Shown piece after piece: positions 1-8,432 of a stretch of 64,000 nt of DNA. The position numbers were made by a program, and so were the translations under genes. The notes under the pieces were generated by a model that saw only the letters and a program-made list of their open reading frames with translations, made no database searches and was not told the origin of the DNA. This stretch comes from Actinomycetospora callitridis (GTDB lineage: Bacteria; Actinomycetota; Actinomycetes; Mycobacteriales; Pseudonocardiaceae): contig NZ_JAQZAK010000003.1 in assembly GCF_028737265.1 (NCBI RefSeq), positions 310,001-374,000 on the forward strand. Reading direction: 5' to 3'. Positions within the stretch are counted from its first letter, which is position 1. Each line of letters begins with the position of its first letter.

Positions 1-781
1 CGCGGGCCTCGTCCAGGGAGCCCGCCATCAGCGCGAACGGCTTCTCTTCGCGGTGCTTGGCGGCGCGCAGCCGGGCCACGGCGTCCGCGTCGTCGGCGCG
101 GACCGCGAGGTGGTAGCCGCCGAGCCCCTTCACGGCGAGCACCGCACCGTCGCGCAGCCGGGCCGCGGCCTCGCGGAGCGGATCGCCCGGCCCTCCGGGC
201 TCCAGGACCAGCGTCGGCCCGCAGTCGGGGCAGCACGTGGGCTGGGCGTGGAAGCGCCGGTCGGCGGGGTCGTGGTACTCGGCGGCGCACGGCGCGCACA
301 TCGTGAAGCCCGCCATCGTCGTCGTCGCCCGGTCGTAGGGGACGTCGCGGACGATCGTGTAGCGGGGTCCGCAGTTGGTGCAGTTGACGAACGGGTAGCG
401 GTACCGACGGTCGGCGGGGTCCCGCATCTCGGCGAGGCAGTCGCCGCACGTGGCGGTGTCCGCCGACACGAGGGCGGTCCGCGCGCCGGTGACCGCGCTG
501 CCCGTGATCACGAGGCCGCGGGCACCGGTCGGCGGAAGAGCCTCCGACCGGACGGACTCGACCACGGCCAGGGCGGGCGGCCGCTCGCGGAGGGCGAGGA
601 CGAAGTCCCGGACCGCGGCCTCGCCGCCCTCGACCTCGACGACCACCCCGGCGGCGTCGTTGCCGACCGAACCCGCCAGGCCCAGCTCCCGGGCGAGGCC
701 GTGCACGAAGGGCCGGAAGCCCACGCCCTGCACGATGCCCCCGACGTGCACCCGCACGCGGACCGGCGGCGGGACGGTCAC
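1..781 (-). CDS. hypF: Carbamoyltransferase HypF, N-terminal part (cut by window edge)
   Basis: HypF uses carbamoyl phosphate to make the cyano ligands of [NiFe]-hydrogenase and passes the group to HypE. About 260 N-terminal residues are visible. An acylphosphatase domain opens the protein with the motif GIVQGVGFRPF at about residues 15-25. A double zinc-finger region follows with the pairs CGDC, CTNC, CAAC and CPDC, and then the start of the YrdC-like domain (VKGLGGYHLAV). The catalytic C-terminal part lies outside the window. The GTG start at 781 is preceded by GAGGA about 9 bases upstream, and an in-frame stop at 806-808 excludes a longer form. The gene lies 24 bases downstream of a hypC-like gene in the same operon, which implies a [NiFe]-hydrogenase locus to the left. 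Confidence 0.93.
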   Translation of the reverse strand, partial: MTVPPPVRVRVHVGGIVQGVGFRPFVHGLARELGLAGSVGNDAAGVVVEVEGGEAAVRDFVLALRERPPALAVVESVRSEALPPTGARGLVITGSAVTGARTALVSADTATCGDCLAEMRDPADRRYRYPFVNCTNCGPRYTIVRDVPYDRATTTMAGFTMCAPCAAEYHDPADRRFHAQPTCCPDCGPTLVLEPGGPGDPLREAAARLRDGAVLAVKGLGGYHLAVRADDADAVARLRAAKHREEKPFALMAGSLDEAR

Positions 782-805
782 GGCTCGATCCTCACGGCGG
801 CACCC

Positions 806-1069
806 TCACGGCGGCCCCAGCGCAGCGATCGCCTCCCCGGCGTGCACGAGCACGACGTCACCGACCGCGGCGTCCACGAGGGCCACGGACACCTCCTCCT
901 CCCCCGCCCCGGTGTCGACGCGGGCGGTGCCGTCGGGGTGCAGGGCCACCACGGTCACCCGGACCGCCTGGTCGGAGCAGGTGATGCAGACCGGGCCGTC
1001 GCGGGGCGCCCGGGGCGGGTCCGGTGGCGCCGGTGGCTCGGCGGCCTCGCAGGCCAGGAACCAGGTCAC
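806..1069 (-). CDS. hypC: HypC/HupF-family hydrogenase maturation chaperone, unusual N-terminus
   Basis: This 87-residue protein matches the HypC family over its second half. It has a Cys-containing strand (CITCSD near residue 28), then a small beta barrel ending in VGDVVLVHAGEAIA, which is the typical HypC finish. HypC shuttles the Fe(CN)2CO group with HypD to the hydrogenase large subunit. In classical HypC the essential Cys directly follows Met1. Here about 26 residues, including another Cys at about residue 7, precede the CITCSD motif. The GTG start at 1069 overlaps the stop of the upstream padR gene as GTGA, so the two are translationally coupled. Assignment to the family is good; which Cys is functional is inference. 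Confidence 0.8.
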   Translation of the reverse strand: MTWFLACEAAEPPAPPDPPRAPRDGPVCITCSDQAVRVTVVALHPDGTARVDTGAGEEEVSVALVDAAVGDVVLVHAGEAIAALGPP

Positions 1070-1413
1070 GACGTCGCCTCCGATCCCATCGCGCGCCCAC
1101 AGCGCCCGAGGAACGAGTGCAGCAGCTGGTGGGTGGCCTCCAGCGTCTCGACCTGGCGTCGCAGGCTGTCCGACCCGGCCGGGGTCAGTGCGTAGGTCCG
1201 GCGGGCGGGCCCGGTGGCCGGGATGCTCCACGTCGACCGGACGAGGCCTTCGCGCTCGAACGAGCGCAGGGTGCGGTAGACGCCGCCGGCGTCGGTGTCG
1301 TCGATCAACGAGGCGTGGAGTCGCTCCACGAGGTCGTAGCCGTGCGCGGCCCGCTCCTGGATCAGCAGGAGCAGACAGGGCCGCAGGAAGTTCCGGGGTT
1401 CGCACTCGCCCAT
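1066..1413 (-). CDS. PadR-family transcriptional regulator
   Basis: The protein has 115 residues and the PadR winged-helix pattern: NFLRPCLLLLIQERAAHGYDLVERL, then GGVYRTLRSFEREGLV, then ARRTYALTPAG, followed by a C-terminal helix used for dimerisation. PadR proteins are usually repressors that respond to small molecules. The ATG at 1413 is chosen because family similarity begins there; a longer frame reaches 1677 but runs antisense through the next gene. It is the first gene of a padR-hypC-hypF operon and ends in a GTGA overlap with hypC, so it probably controls hydrogenase maturation genes. It is divergent from the gene at 1532. The effector is unknown. Confidence 0.85.
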   Translation of the reverse strand: MGECEPRNFLRPCLLLLIQERAAHGYDLVERLHASLIDDTDAGGVYRTLRSFEREGLVRSTWSIPATGPARRTYALTPAGSDSLRRQVETLEATHQLLHSFLGRCGRAMGSEATS

Positions 1414-1465
1414 GGCCGCCCCCTGGCGAGGGTCCCGAGGTCCAGGGGATCCGTTGCTCGTGTGG

Positions 1466-1476
1466 TGTGTATCACA
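1466..1476. promoter_or_regulatory. Candidate PadR operator in the divergent promoter region
   Basis: A short perfect inverted repeat TGTG-TAT-CACA lies between the divergent padR gene and the gene at 1532, in a locally AT-richer stretch. Its place suggests autoregulation by PadR. It is short and its binding is inference. Confidence 0.3.
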
Positions 1477-1531
1477 TAGGGTCGCACTGGTCGTGACGCC
1501 GAGCAAGGCCGCGAGCGAGGTGCTGGGACCG

Positions 1532-2185
1532 ATGGACGATGCGACACGGGCCCTGATGGGGCTCTGGGACGTGGCCGGCGAGAACGTCCGCGGGCTGGGG
1601 GACGAGGACTGGGCGCGGCCGCTGCCCGGCGCCGGCGTCGGGCCCGCCGACGTGGCGGAGCTCGCGGTCCACCTCACCGGGGTGCACTACGCCGGGCCGG
1701 AGACCCTGCGCGAGGCCGTCGCGGCGGCGCGTCACCGCGCGGAGACCCAGCTGGCCGGCCGCACGAGCGGTGACCCGGTGCTGGGCGCCCAGTGCCTCGA
1801 CATGTGCCTGCACGTCCACGACCTGACCGCGGCCCTCGGCGCCCCGGCGGACCTGCGCGATCACGAGGCGGCCGCCCGCGAGGCGTGCCGGCTCGTCCTG
1901 CGTGTGCTGCCGCGCCTGCTGGTCGCGGCGGTGGGGGCTGACGACGCGACGCTGCGCGTGGCGGTGCGTCTCGGCGACGACCGCGCCGTGCACGTCGACC
2001 ACGGCACCGTCGTCCCGGGCCGCCCCGAGGATGCCGCGGACGCCGTCGAGATCGATCCGGGCGGACTCCTGCTGTTGCTCGCCGGCCGTCGCGACGCCGA
2101 GTCGTTGCGCGACGCGGGTGCGCTGAGCTGGACCGGCCCGGCGGCAGAGGCGTTCGTCCACCGCGCGCGGCTGGTCGCGGCGTAG
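1532..2185 (+). CDS. Maleylpyruvate isomerase-type, mycothiol-dependent family protein (DinB-like)
   Basis: The 217-residue protein has the layout of actinobacterial mycothiol-dependent maleylpyruvate isomerase-like proteins. An N-terminal helical DinB-type bundle comes first (residues 1-120; DVAELAVHLTGVHY and a later H at CLHVHDL could be metal ligands). A C-terminal SCP-like half follows, ending in DPGGLLLLLAGRRDAESL. Such proteins use mycothiol or act as metal-dependent thiol transferases; no substrate can be assigned. The ATG at 1532 was chosen over an upstream start at 1412 because similarity begins at MDDATRALM and the upstream part overlaps the padR promoter. The gene converges with the kinase gene ending at 2192. 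Confidence 0.7.
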   Translation: MDDATRALMGLWDVAGENVRGLGDEDWARPLPGAGVGPADVAELAVHLTGVHYAGPETLREAVAAARHRAETQLAGRTSGDPVLGAQCLDMCLHVHDLTAALGAPADLRDHEAAAREACRLVLRVLPRLLVAAVGADDATLRVAVRLGDDRAVHVDHGTVVPGRPEDAADAVEIDPGGLLLLLAGRRDAESLRDAGALSWTGPAAEAFVHRARLVAA

Positions 2186-2212
2186 CCGGCTCTACTCCTG
2201 GCCGCAGCCGGC
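2185..2212. terminator. Possible bidirectional terminator between convergent genes
   Basis: GCCGGCT and AGCCGGC form a perfect 7-bp stem with a 14-base loop across the junction of two convergent genes. There is no T-tract. Placement supports termination in both directions, but the stem is short. Confidence 0.35.
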
Positions 2213-3445
2213 GAACGCCGGGTAGGGCGGCAGCACGGCCTCGCCGCCGTGGCGCCCGAGGGCCCCGACGACGGCCGCCGCGACCTCGGCGGTGGCGACG
2301 TGCCCGGCGCGCTCGGCGTCCGTACCGAGGCGCCGCCAGAGCGCGCTGAGCACCGCGGGCGCATCCTCGCCCGGGTCGGCGACGACCACGCGGGCGACCC
2401 GGCCCGAGGGCCGGACACCCACGACGGCGGGCAGCAGCGCGCGCGTCGAGAGCCACACCCAGAGCACCTCGGCCTGCAGCAGGCGCTCGCGCAGGACCTC
2501 GGGGTCCGCGAGCTCGCCCCAGACCGGCGTGATCTCGGCCTGCCAGGCGGCCACCATCGCCTCGGCCATGCCCGCCGGCTGGGCGCGCGCCGGGCCGCCG
2601 CTGGGCAGCGGCAGGCGCAGCGAGGCGCCCATGAGCGCGACGTCGCGGAAACAGCCCCACTCGAAGTCGAGGAAGCGCGCGCCGCTGCCGGTGAGCAGGC
2701 AGTTGTCGGGCCGGACCTCCGCCGGGCTGAAGGCGCGGTGGCCGGACCCGCCCAGCAGGCGGGCCGCCTCGCGCGCCTCGGCCACCCCGGCCGGCGCCGC
2801 CTCGACGCGCAGCAGCTGGGCGAGCTGGTCGGGCACCTCGGCCAGCGCCGCGCGGGCGTCGTCGGCCAGGGGGTCGCGCCACGTGCGCTCACCGAAGCGG
2901 CGCAGCAGGGCCCCGAAGTCGTTCTCGCGGCCGGCCGTGGCCGCCTGCATGCGCCCGAGGGCCCGGGCCCAGCCGAGCAGCGCACGCTCGGCGGCCTTCG
3001 GGTCACGCTCCTCGAGGCGGTCGGCCAGGGTGGCGCAGCGCCCGAGGTCCTCGAGCACCAGCAGGCGGTGGGCCGGGTCGTTGGCCACCAGCATCGGGCT
3101 CGCCCGCTCCTCCGACGGCATCGCCGTCAGCAGCTGGCACGACGCGGCCTCGTAGTGGAACCGGTCGATGCTCTGCTCGCCCGCCCCCGGCTCGTCGTGG
3201 AAGTGCTTGATGACGAGCGTGCGCGGCAGCGAGAAGGGGTTCTCCGCGACGCGGACCCGCACGACCAGCGAGCGCGTGCTGCCGCCGAGGTCCTCCGGAT
3301 CCGCGAGGCGCACCGTGGCGCCGTGACGCCGCGTGAGGAGCTCTTCGGCCAGGTGCACCACCTCGGTGGTGCGATCGTCCGCCCCGGCCGGGCCGGTGGA
3401 GCGCCCGTTCGAGGTATCCGCGTCGTCCGTCATCTGGGGAGCCAT
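2192..3445 (-). CDS. Aminoglycoside phosphotransferase-like protein with altered catalytic loop
   Basis: This 417-residue protein has the APH/choline-kinase fold. It shows an ATP-binding lobe with the strand LVIKHFHDE (about residues 90-100), the hinge LLVLEDLG, and the metal-binding segment FLDFEWG (about residue 254). The catalytic loop that normally reads HGDxxxxN here reads PAEVRPDN, so the usual His and catalytic Asp are replaced by Pro and Glu. It may be a weak kinase or a pseudokinase; the substrate is unknown. The ATG at 3445 was chosen, with a second ATG at 3433 possible. It lies 13 bases downstream of the DUF389 gene and is probably co-transcribed with it. Confidence 0.7.
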   Translation of the reverse strand: MAPQMTDDADTSNGRSTGPAGADDRTTEVVHLAEELLTRRHGATVRLADPEDLGGSTRSLVVRVRVAENPFSLPRTLVIKHFHDEPGAGEQSIDRFHYEAASCQLLTAMPSEERASPMLVANDPAHRLLVLEDLGRCATLADRLEERDPKAAERALLGWARALGRMQAATAGRENDFGALLRRFGERTWRDPLADDARAALAEVPDQLAQLLRVEAAPAGVAEAREAARLLGGSGHRAFSPAEVRPDNCLLTGSGARFLDFEWGCFRDVALMGASLRLPLPSGGPARAQPAGMAEAMVAAWQAEITPVWGELADPEVLRERLLQAEVLWVWLSTRALLPAVVGVRPSGRVARVVVADPGEDAPAVLSALWRRLGTDAERAGHVATAEVAAAVVGALGRHGGEAVLPPYPAFAGCGQE

Positions 3446-3458
3446 CAGCCGGAGGAGT

Positions 3459-4424
3459 CTACCGGTCCGGGCGGCCCGCCGGGAGGGAATCGGGGAGCCC
3501 GCGGCGCCGCCGCGAGCGGCGGACGAGGACCAGCACGACGAGTCCGGCCAGCACGACACCCGCGACGTTCACGGCCAGCTGGAGCAGCGAGCTCAGCGCC
3601 CGCCCCCAGTCACCGACCACTGCGGCCACCGCCGCGAACCCGGCCGCGGGCACCGTCGTCACCGAGATGAAGACCCCGACCAGGACGCCGGTGCTCTCCC
3701 CCGCGATCAGCGCGACCATGCCGGCGACGCCGGCCAGCAGCGCCACCACCAGCGAGAACGGTCCGACCTGGTAGATGAACGAGACCCCGGAGAGATTCGT
3801 CAGCACGTCCTCGGGGATCAGGGCGATCGCCTCCGCCCCGGCCGCGGCGAGCGCGGTGACCGCGACGGCGATGGCGAATCCCGCGCCGAGCGCCACCCCC
3901 GCGGCGCGCGCCTGCGGGCCGTCCCACCGGACCGCGGCCACGGCCAGGGCAGCCAGCGGGCCGAACTCGGGCCCCAGCACCATCGCGCCCACGACGGTGA
4001 CCGGGGAATTGGTGACGACACCGACCGCCGCGAGCAGGCACGCGATGCTCAGCATGATTACGAACGTCACCGAGAGCCGGGCGCCCTGCCCGGTGCGCGC
4101 GAGCAGCTCGTCCCACACCACGGCGTCGGCGCCCTCGCCCGGCGCGGCCTCCTCGGCGCGGTCGGCGGCGTCGGACACGACGGTGTCCAGGGTCTCGAGC
4201 ACGATCCCCCCGCGCTGACCGCAGCCGAACCCGCGCAGGGCCTCGAGCACGCCGTCGACGGACTCGCGGGCGAGGTCGGCCTCCACGACGTCACCGGGCG
4301 GATCCACCATCACGCCGCGCAGGCGCACGACGTGCACCGCGCCCGCCTCCTGCGCCAGCACGTCGAGCACCTTGTCGACCAGGCCGGGCTCCGAGGCCGG
4401 GCACAGGACCCGCAGGCGGATCAC
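3459..4424 (-). CDS. DUF389 family membrane protein
   Basis: The 321-residue protein starts with a soluble ferredoxin-like domain (MIRLRVLCPASEPGLVDKVL, to about residue 100). Six or so membrane segments follow, with the DUF389 signature TNSPVTVVGAMVLGPEFGPL in the first pair and GVFISVTTVPAAGFA further on. An Arg-rich cytoplasmic tail (RRSRRRRG) closes it. Members of this family have been proposed as transporters, but no substrate is established. It sits between aspS (40 bases upstream) and the kinase-like gene, all on the minus strand. Confidence 0.85.
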   Translation of the reverse strand: MIRLRVLCPASEPGLVDKVLDVLAQEAGAVHVVRLRGVMVDPPGDVVEADLARESVDGVLEALRGFGCGQRGGIVLETLDTVVSDAADRAEEAAPGEGADAVVWDELLARTGQGARLSVTFVIMLSIACLLAAVGVVTNSPVTVVGAMVLGPEFGPLAALAVAAVRWDGPQARAAGVALGAGFAIAVAVTALAAAGAEAIALIPEDVLTNLSGVSFIYQVGPFSLVVALLAGVAGMVALIAGESTGVLVGVFISVTTVPAAGFAAVAAVVGDWGRALSSLLQLAVNVAGVVLAGLVVLVLVRRSRRRRGLPDSLPAGRPDR

Positions 4425-4464
4425 CGCGACGTCGGGTCGAGCCCCGCGGCGCTGCCTCCCACGG

Positions 4465-6279
4465 TCACTGGACGGGTCGCTCCTGCGGCTTCACCGGCGC
4501 AGCCGGCTTCGTCTGTGACCCGGGTGCGGGAGCGTCGACGCCCGCCTCCTTGCGCTGCAGCGACGTGATGGGGGCCGGCGCGGCCGTGAGCGGGTCGTAT
4601 CCGCCGCCGGTCTTCGGGAAGGCGATGACCTCACGGATCGAGTCGACCCCGGCGAGCAGGGCGCAGATGCGGTCCCAGCCGAACGCGATCCCGCCGTGCG
4701 GCGGCGGGCCGTAGGCGAACGCGTCGAGCAGGAAGCCGAACTTCTCCTCCTGCTGCTCGGGCGTGAGGCCCATCAGCGCGAAGACGCGCTCCTGCACGTC
4801 GCGCCGGTGGATACGGATGGACCCCCCGCCGATCTCGTTGCCGTTGCAGACGAGGTCGTAGGCGTAGGCCAGCGCGTTCTCGGGGTCGGACTCGAAGGTG
4901 TCGATCCACTCCGGGGTGGGCGAGGTGAACGCGTGGTGCACCGCCGTCCAGGTGCCCGACCCGACGGCGACGTCGTCGGTGGAGCCCGCGGCCTCGAACA
5001 GGGGCGCGTCGACGACCCAGACGAACGACCAGGAACCCTCGGGGATGAGGTCGAGGCGGCGCGCGATCTCGCCGCGGGTGGCGCCGAGCAGGGCGCGCCC
5101 CTCGGCGCGCGTGCCGGCACCGAAGAAGATGCAGTCGCCCGGGTTGGCACCCGCGGCCTTGGCCAGGCCCTCGCGCTCGGCGTCGGTGATGTTCTTGGCG
5201 ACGGGGCCGGTGAGCGTGCCGTCCTCGCCGACCAGCACGTAGGCGAGGCCCTTCGCGCCGCGCTGCTTGGCCCACTCCTGCCAGCCGTCCAGCGTGCGCC
5301 GCGCCTGCGAGGCGCCGCCGGGCATGACCACCGCGCCCACGTAGGGCGCCTGGAAGACCCGGAAGGTGGTGTCGGCGAAGAACTCGGTGAGCTCGGTCAG
5401 CTCGATGTCGAAGCGCAGGTCGGGCTTGTCCGAGCCGTAGCGGGCCATGGCCTCGGCGTAGGAGATCCGCGGGATCGGCGTCGGGATCTCGTGGCCGCCG
5501 AGCTCCGACCACAGCGCGCCGACGATCGCCTCGCCGAGCGCGATGACGTCGTCCTGGTCGACGAAGCTCGCCTCGATGTCGAGCTGGGTGAACTCCGGCT
5601 GGCGGTCGGCGCGGAAGTCCTCGTCGCGGTAGCAGCGCGCGATCTGGAAGTAGCGCTCCATCCCCGACACCATGAGCAGCTGCTTGAACAGCTGCGGCGA
5701 CTGCGGGAGCGCGTACCAGGACCCCGGCCGCAGGCGGGCCGGGACGAGGAAGTCCCGCGCGCCCTCGGGGGTCGACCGGGTCAGGGTCGGCGTCTCGATC
5801 TCGAGGAAGTCGCGGTCGGACAGCACGTCGCGCGCGATCTTGTTGGCGCGGCTGCGCAGGCGGATGACCGACGCCGGGCCCTCCCGGCGCAGGTCCAGGT
5901 AGCGGTAGCGGAGGCGGACGTCCTCGCCGACCTCGGCGTGCTCGTCGAGCGGGAACGGTAGCGGCGCGGACTCCGAGAGGACCGTCAGCTCCGTGGCGCT
6001 GATCTCGACGTCCCCGGTGGCGAGGTCGGCGTTCTCGCTGCCCGCGGGGCGCTGCTCGACCGAGCCGGTGATCTGCACGCAGAACTCGGCGCGCAGACGG
6101 TGCGACTCCTGCGCCACCTCGCCCGCGCGGAACACCACCTGCACCACGCCCGAGGCGTCGCGCAGGTCGATGAACACGACCCCGCCGTGATCGCGACGGC
6201 GGGCCACCCATCCAGCGAGGGTGACGGTGGCGCCGACGTGCTCGGCGCGCAGCGTGCCGGCGGGGTGCGTGCGCATCAT
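4465..6279 (-). CDS. aspS: Aspartyl-tRNA synthetase
   Basis: This class II synthetase charges tRNA-Asp. It has 604 residues, the usual bacterial size. An N-terminal OB-fold anticodon domain (about 1-110) includes [19 protein letters not shown]. The class II core then has motif 1 near [10 protein letters not shown], motif 2 around [16 protein letters not shown], a GAD-type insertion, and motif 3 [14 protein letters not shown]. The last 25 residues are a Pro/Ala-rich extension. Two consecutive ATG codons (6279 and 6276) can start it; AGGAG lies about 13 bases upstream. Many actinobacteria use this enzyme in a non-discriminating form that also makes Asp-tRNA-Asn; the sequence alone does not decide this. 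Confidence 0.97.
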   Translation of the reverse strand: MMRTHPAGTLRAEHVGATVTLAGWVARRRDHGGVVFIDLRDASGVVQVVFRAGEVAQESHRLRAEFCVQITGSVEQRPAGSENADLATGDVEISATELTVLSESAPLPFPLDEHAEVGEDVRLRYRYLDLRREGPASVIRLRSRANKIARDVLSDRDFLEIETPTLTRSTPEGARDFLVPARLRPGSWYALPQSPQLFKQLLMVSGMERYFQIARCYRDEDFRADRQPEFTQLDIEASFVDQDDVIALGEAIVGALWSELGGHEIPTPIPRISYAEAMARYGSDKPDLRFDIELTELTEFFADTTFRVFQAPYVGAVVMPGGASQARRTLDGWQEWAKQRGAKGLAYVLVGEDGTLTGPVAKNITDAEREGLAKAAGANPGDCIFFGAGTRAEGRALLGATRGEIARRLDLIPEGSWSFVWVVDAPLFEAAGSTDDVAVGSGTWTAVHHAFTSPTPEWIDTFESDPENALAYAYDLVCNGNEIGGGSIRIHRRDVQERVFALMGLTPEQQEEKFGFLLDAFAYGPPPHGGIAFGWDRICALLAGVDSIREVIAFPKTGGGYDPLTAAPAPITSLQRKEAGVDAPAPGSQTKPAAPVKPQERPVQ

Positions 6280-6346
6280 CGGCGGTGGTGCTCCTGGATC
6301 GGTCGGGCGAGTCGCCTCAGGCTATCGACCGGGTCGACGCGGAACC

Positions 6347-6760
6347 TCAGCCGCTCTTGTCGGGGCCCGCCCGGTCGAGGTGCACCCGCAGGAGGACCCG
6401 GCGCTCGCGGTGCATGGCCTCGTCGAAGTCCGCCCAGTCGGGGTGCTCGCCGCCCTGCACCTGTCGGTAGAGGGCGCGCAGGCCGTCCAGCGCCGCGGGC
6501 AGCTCGACGATCTCGACGTCGCCCTCCACCTGGACCCACCGGCCGAAGAAGGCGTCGGGCAGGACGCAGAGCCACGCCCGCCCCTCCCGGCGCAGGTTCT
6601 TCGTCTTGAGGGCGGTCTCGCGCGTGCTGATCGTCGCCGCGCCGTCGTCGTCGACGCCGACGACCACGGGCGAGAGCTGGGGCGCGCCGTCGGTGCGGCG
6701 GGTCGCGAGGACGGCGCGGTGCTGCTCGCGCAGCACCTGCCGGGCGTCGTCGAGGTCCAC
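6347..6760 (-). CDS. PPOX-class, probably F420-dependent, oxidoreductase
   Basis: The 137-residue protein has the split-barrel flavin/F420-binding fold of the pyridoxamine-phosphate-oxidase superfamily. It opens with HRAVLATRRTDGAPQLSPVVVGV, then ISTRETALKTKNLRREGRAWLCV, and ends with a helix and a final strand (RRVLLRVHLDRAGPD). In actinobacteria such short proteins (usually called TIGR03618-type) often bind coenzyme F420 and reduce diverse substrates. GGAGGA five bases upstream fixes the GTG start at 6760. It follows the radical SAM gene after a hairpin and precedes aspS on the same strand. Confidence 0.85.
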   Translation of the reverse strand: MDLDDARQVLREQHRAVLATRRTDGAPQLSPVVVGVDDDGAATISTRETALKTKNLRREGRAWLCVLPDAFFGRWVQVEGDVEIVELPAALDGLRALYRQVQGGEHPDWADFDEAMHRERRVLLRVHLDRAGPDKSG

Positions 6761-6824
6761 GGTGTCCTCCGTCGGGGTCGGGGTGCTGCGAGGAGCAGAC
6801 ACCACCACACCGGTCGCCGGGAAT

Positions 6825-6841
6825 GCTCCGGAAACCGGAGC
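6825..6841 (-). terminator. Hairpin terminator after the radical SAM gene
   Basis: GCTCCGG-AAA-CCGGAGC is a perfect 7-bp stem with a 3-base loop. It starts eight bases after the minus-strand stop codon at 6849 and separates this gene from the PPOX gene. There is no U-tract, as is common in actinobacteria. Confidence 0.6.
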
Positions 6842-6848
6842 GTCCCGT

Positions 6849-8432
6849 TCACAGCAGGGAGAGCTGCTCCGGCGGCGCCTCGACCACCTTCTCCGGGATC
6901 TCCGGCACCGCACCCTCCGGCCACGACCGCTCGGTCTCCCGCCCCTCGTCCCCCTGCCGACCACCCATGGCGTGGCCGCCACCGGTGAGGCCGTGGCGGG
7001 TGAGCAGCGGCCCGACGCGCGCGGCGAGGTCCTTGCGGTAGGCCGCGTCGACGTAGGCCCCGCGGCGGTAGAGGGCGGCGTAGCGCTCGACGAGGGCGGG
7101 GTGCTCGCGGGCGAGCCAGGCGTGGAACCACTCCCGCGTGCCCGGCCGCAGGTGCAGGGCGAGCACCGACGCGCCGCTCGCCCCCGCCGCGGCGATCTCG
7201 CCGAGCAGGGCGTCGAGCGCTTCGTCCGAGTCGGTGAGCCCGGGCAGGACCGGGGCGACGAACACCCCGCACGGCAGGCCGGCGTCGCGGATGCGGCGCA
7301 CGAGGTCGAGCCGGGCCCGGGGCGTCGGCGTGCCGGGCTCGACGCGGCGGTGCAGCTCCGGATCCAGGAGGGCCAGCGACACACCGACCCCGACGGGCAC
7401 GTCGCGCGCGGCGGCCGCGAGCTCCGGGAGGTCGCGGGCCAGCAGTGTGCCCTTGGTGAGGATCGACAACGGCGTGCCGCTGGCCCCCAGGGCCTTGATG
7501 ATCCCCGGCATCAGCGCGTACCGGCCCTCCGCGCGCTGGTAGGGGTCGGTGTTGGTGCCCATCGCGACGTGCTCGCGGGCCCAGCGCGGCGCGCGGAGCT
7601 CGCGGGCCAGCACCTCGGGCGCGTTCAGCTTGACCACGACCTGGCGGTCGAAGTCGTCGCCCGCGTCGAGGTCGAGATAGGTGTGGGTGTTGCGGGCGAA
7701 GCAGTTGTGGCTGATCACCCCGTCGGCGACGAAGTCGCCGGTGCCGGTGGTGAGGTCGCCGAGGGCGCGCTCGCCGGGCAGCTCGTCCACCCCGACCACG
7801 ACGCGCCCGCCGGGCTCGTCCCCGGGCGGCGCCGGGGCCACCGGCGGCGACCCGGGCCGCCGGAACGCCTCGTCGGCCAGGGTCTCGGCGCCGACCAGGG
7901 CCTCGCCGATCCGCAGGTGCGGCCGCTCGTCACCCCCGCACCCCTCCGGACGCACGTGGACCCAGCCGCGGCGCGTGAGGAAGCGGTGGTCGGCGCTGGC
8001 GACGATGGCCGTGCCGTCGAGCAGACGGACGCGCCAGGCCGCCTTCGTCGTGGTCCACGCGGCGTGCACCGGCGTCGGCACCAGCGACCGGATGCCGTTG
8101 CTGCGCACCTCGGAACCGACCACGAGATCGCCGACCCGGACGTCGGCCAGCCGCACGCTGGTGCCGTCGACCATGAGGATCCGGGTGTCGAGCGAGAGAC
8201 AGTAGGTGCACGCGTGGCTGCACCCGCGGTAGGGGTTCACGGTCCACGCGAAGGGCATCGGCGAGGCCCCGGGCACGCGGTTGAGCACCGAGCGCGCCCG
8301 CACCTCGTGGAAGGTGATGCCCGCGAACTCCGGCGTGCGGACGCTGCGGACGAGGCCCTTGAGCGCCGGCATGCCCGGCAGCTCCTCGGGGCCTCCCGCG
8401 ACCTTCTGCTCGTCCCACCGCACGCCCACCAT
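6849..8432 (-). CDS. Rv2578c-family radical SAM protein (SplB-like) interrupted by a mini-intein
   Basis: The unspliced product has 527 residues; about 361 remain after splicing. The host protein resembles the mycobacterial Rv2578c family, distant relatives of spore photoproduct lyase SplB. The radical SAM cysteines lie in RGCSHACTYC, split just before the third Cys, and the host resumes with CFARNTHTYLDL. Further family motifs are MGTNTDPYQRAEGRYALMPG and SILTKGTLLARDLPEL. The natural reaction is unknown; DNA repair is suspected from SOS control. ATG at 8432 is used; GTG at 8423 (VRWDEQ, like the mycobacterial start) or TTG at 8459 are alternatives. A perfect LexA box abuts the start. A terminator follows the gene. 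Confidence 0.93.
   Translation of the reverse strand: MVGVRWDEQKVAGGPEELPGMPALKGLVRSVRTPEFAGITFHEVRARSVLNRVPGASPMPFAWTVNPYRGCSHACTYCLSLDTRILMVDGTSVRLADVRVGDLVVGSEVRSNGIRSLVPTPVHAAWTTTKAAWRVRLLDGTAIVASADHRFLTRRGWVHVRPEGCGGDERPHLRIGEALVGAETLADEAFRRPGSPPVAPAPPGDEPGGRVVVGVDELPGERALGDLTTGTGDFVADGVISHNCFARNTHTYLDLDAGDDFDRQVVVKLNAPEVLARELRAPRWAREHVAMGTNTDPYQRAEGRYALMPGIIKALGASGTPLSILTKGTLLARDLPELAAAARDVPVGVGVSLALLDPELHRRVEPGTPTPRARLDLVRRIRDAGLPCGVFVAPVLPGLTDSDEALDALLGEIAAAGASGASVLALHLRPGTREWFHAWLAREHPALVERYAALYRRGAYVDAAYRKDLAARVGPLLTRHGLTGGGHAMGGRQGDEGRETERSWPEGAVPEIPEKVVEAPPEQLSLL
7704..8201 (-). other. Mini-intein, 166 residues, inside the radical SAM cluster motif
   Basis: The insert spans residues 78-243 of the product. 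It begins with Cys (CLSLDTRILM, block A) and has a block-B-like DGTAIVASADHRFLTRRGW with SxxH in place of TxxH. It ends with block F/G TGTGDFVADGVISHN followed by Cys as the +1 residue. No LAGLIDADG or other homing endonuclease segment fits into this length. The +1 Cys is also the third Cys ligand of the [4Fe-4S] cluster, so the enzyme can bind its cluster only after splicing. Confidence 0.93.

Noticed and set aside
53..1496. Overlapping plus-strand frames across hypF, hypC and padR
   Set aside because: Compositionally biased translations with no domains; the minus-strand genes explain the region fully.
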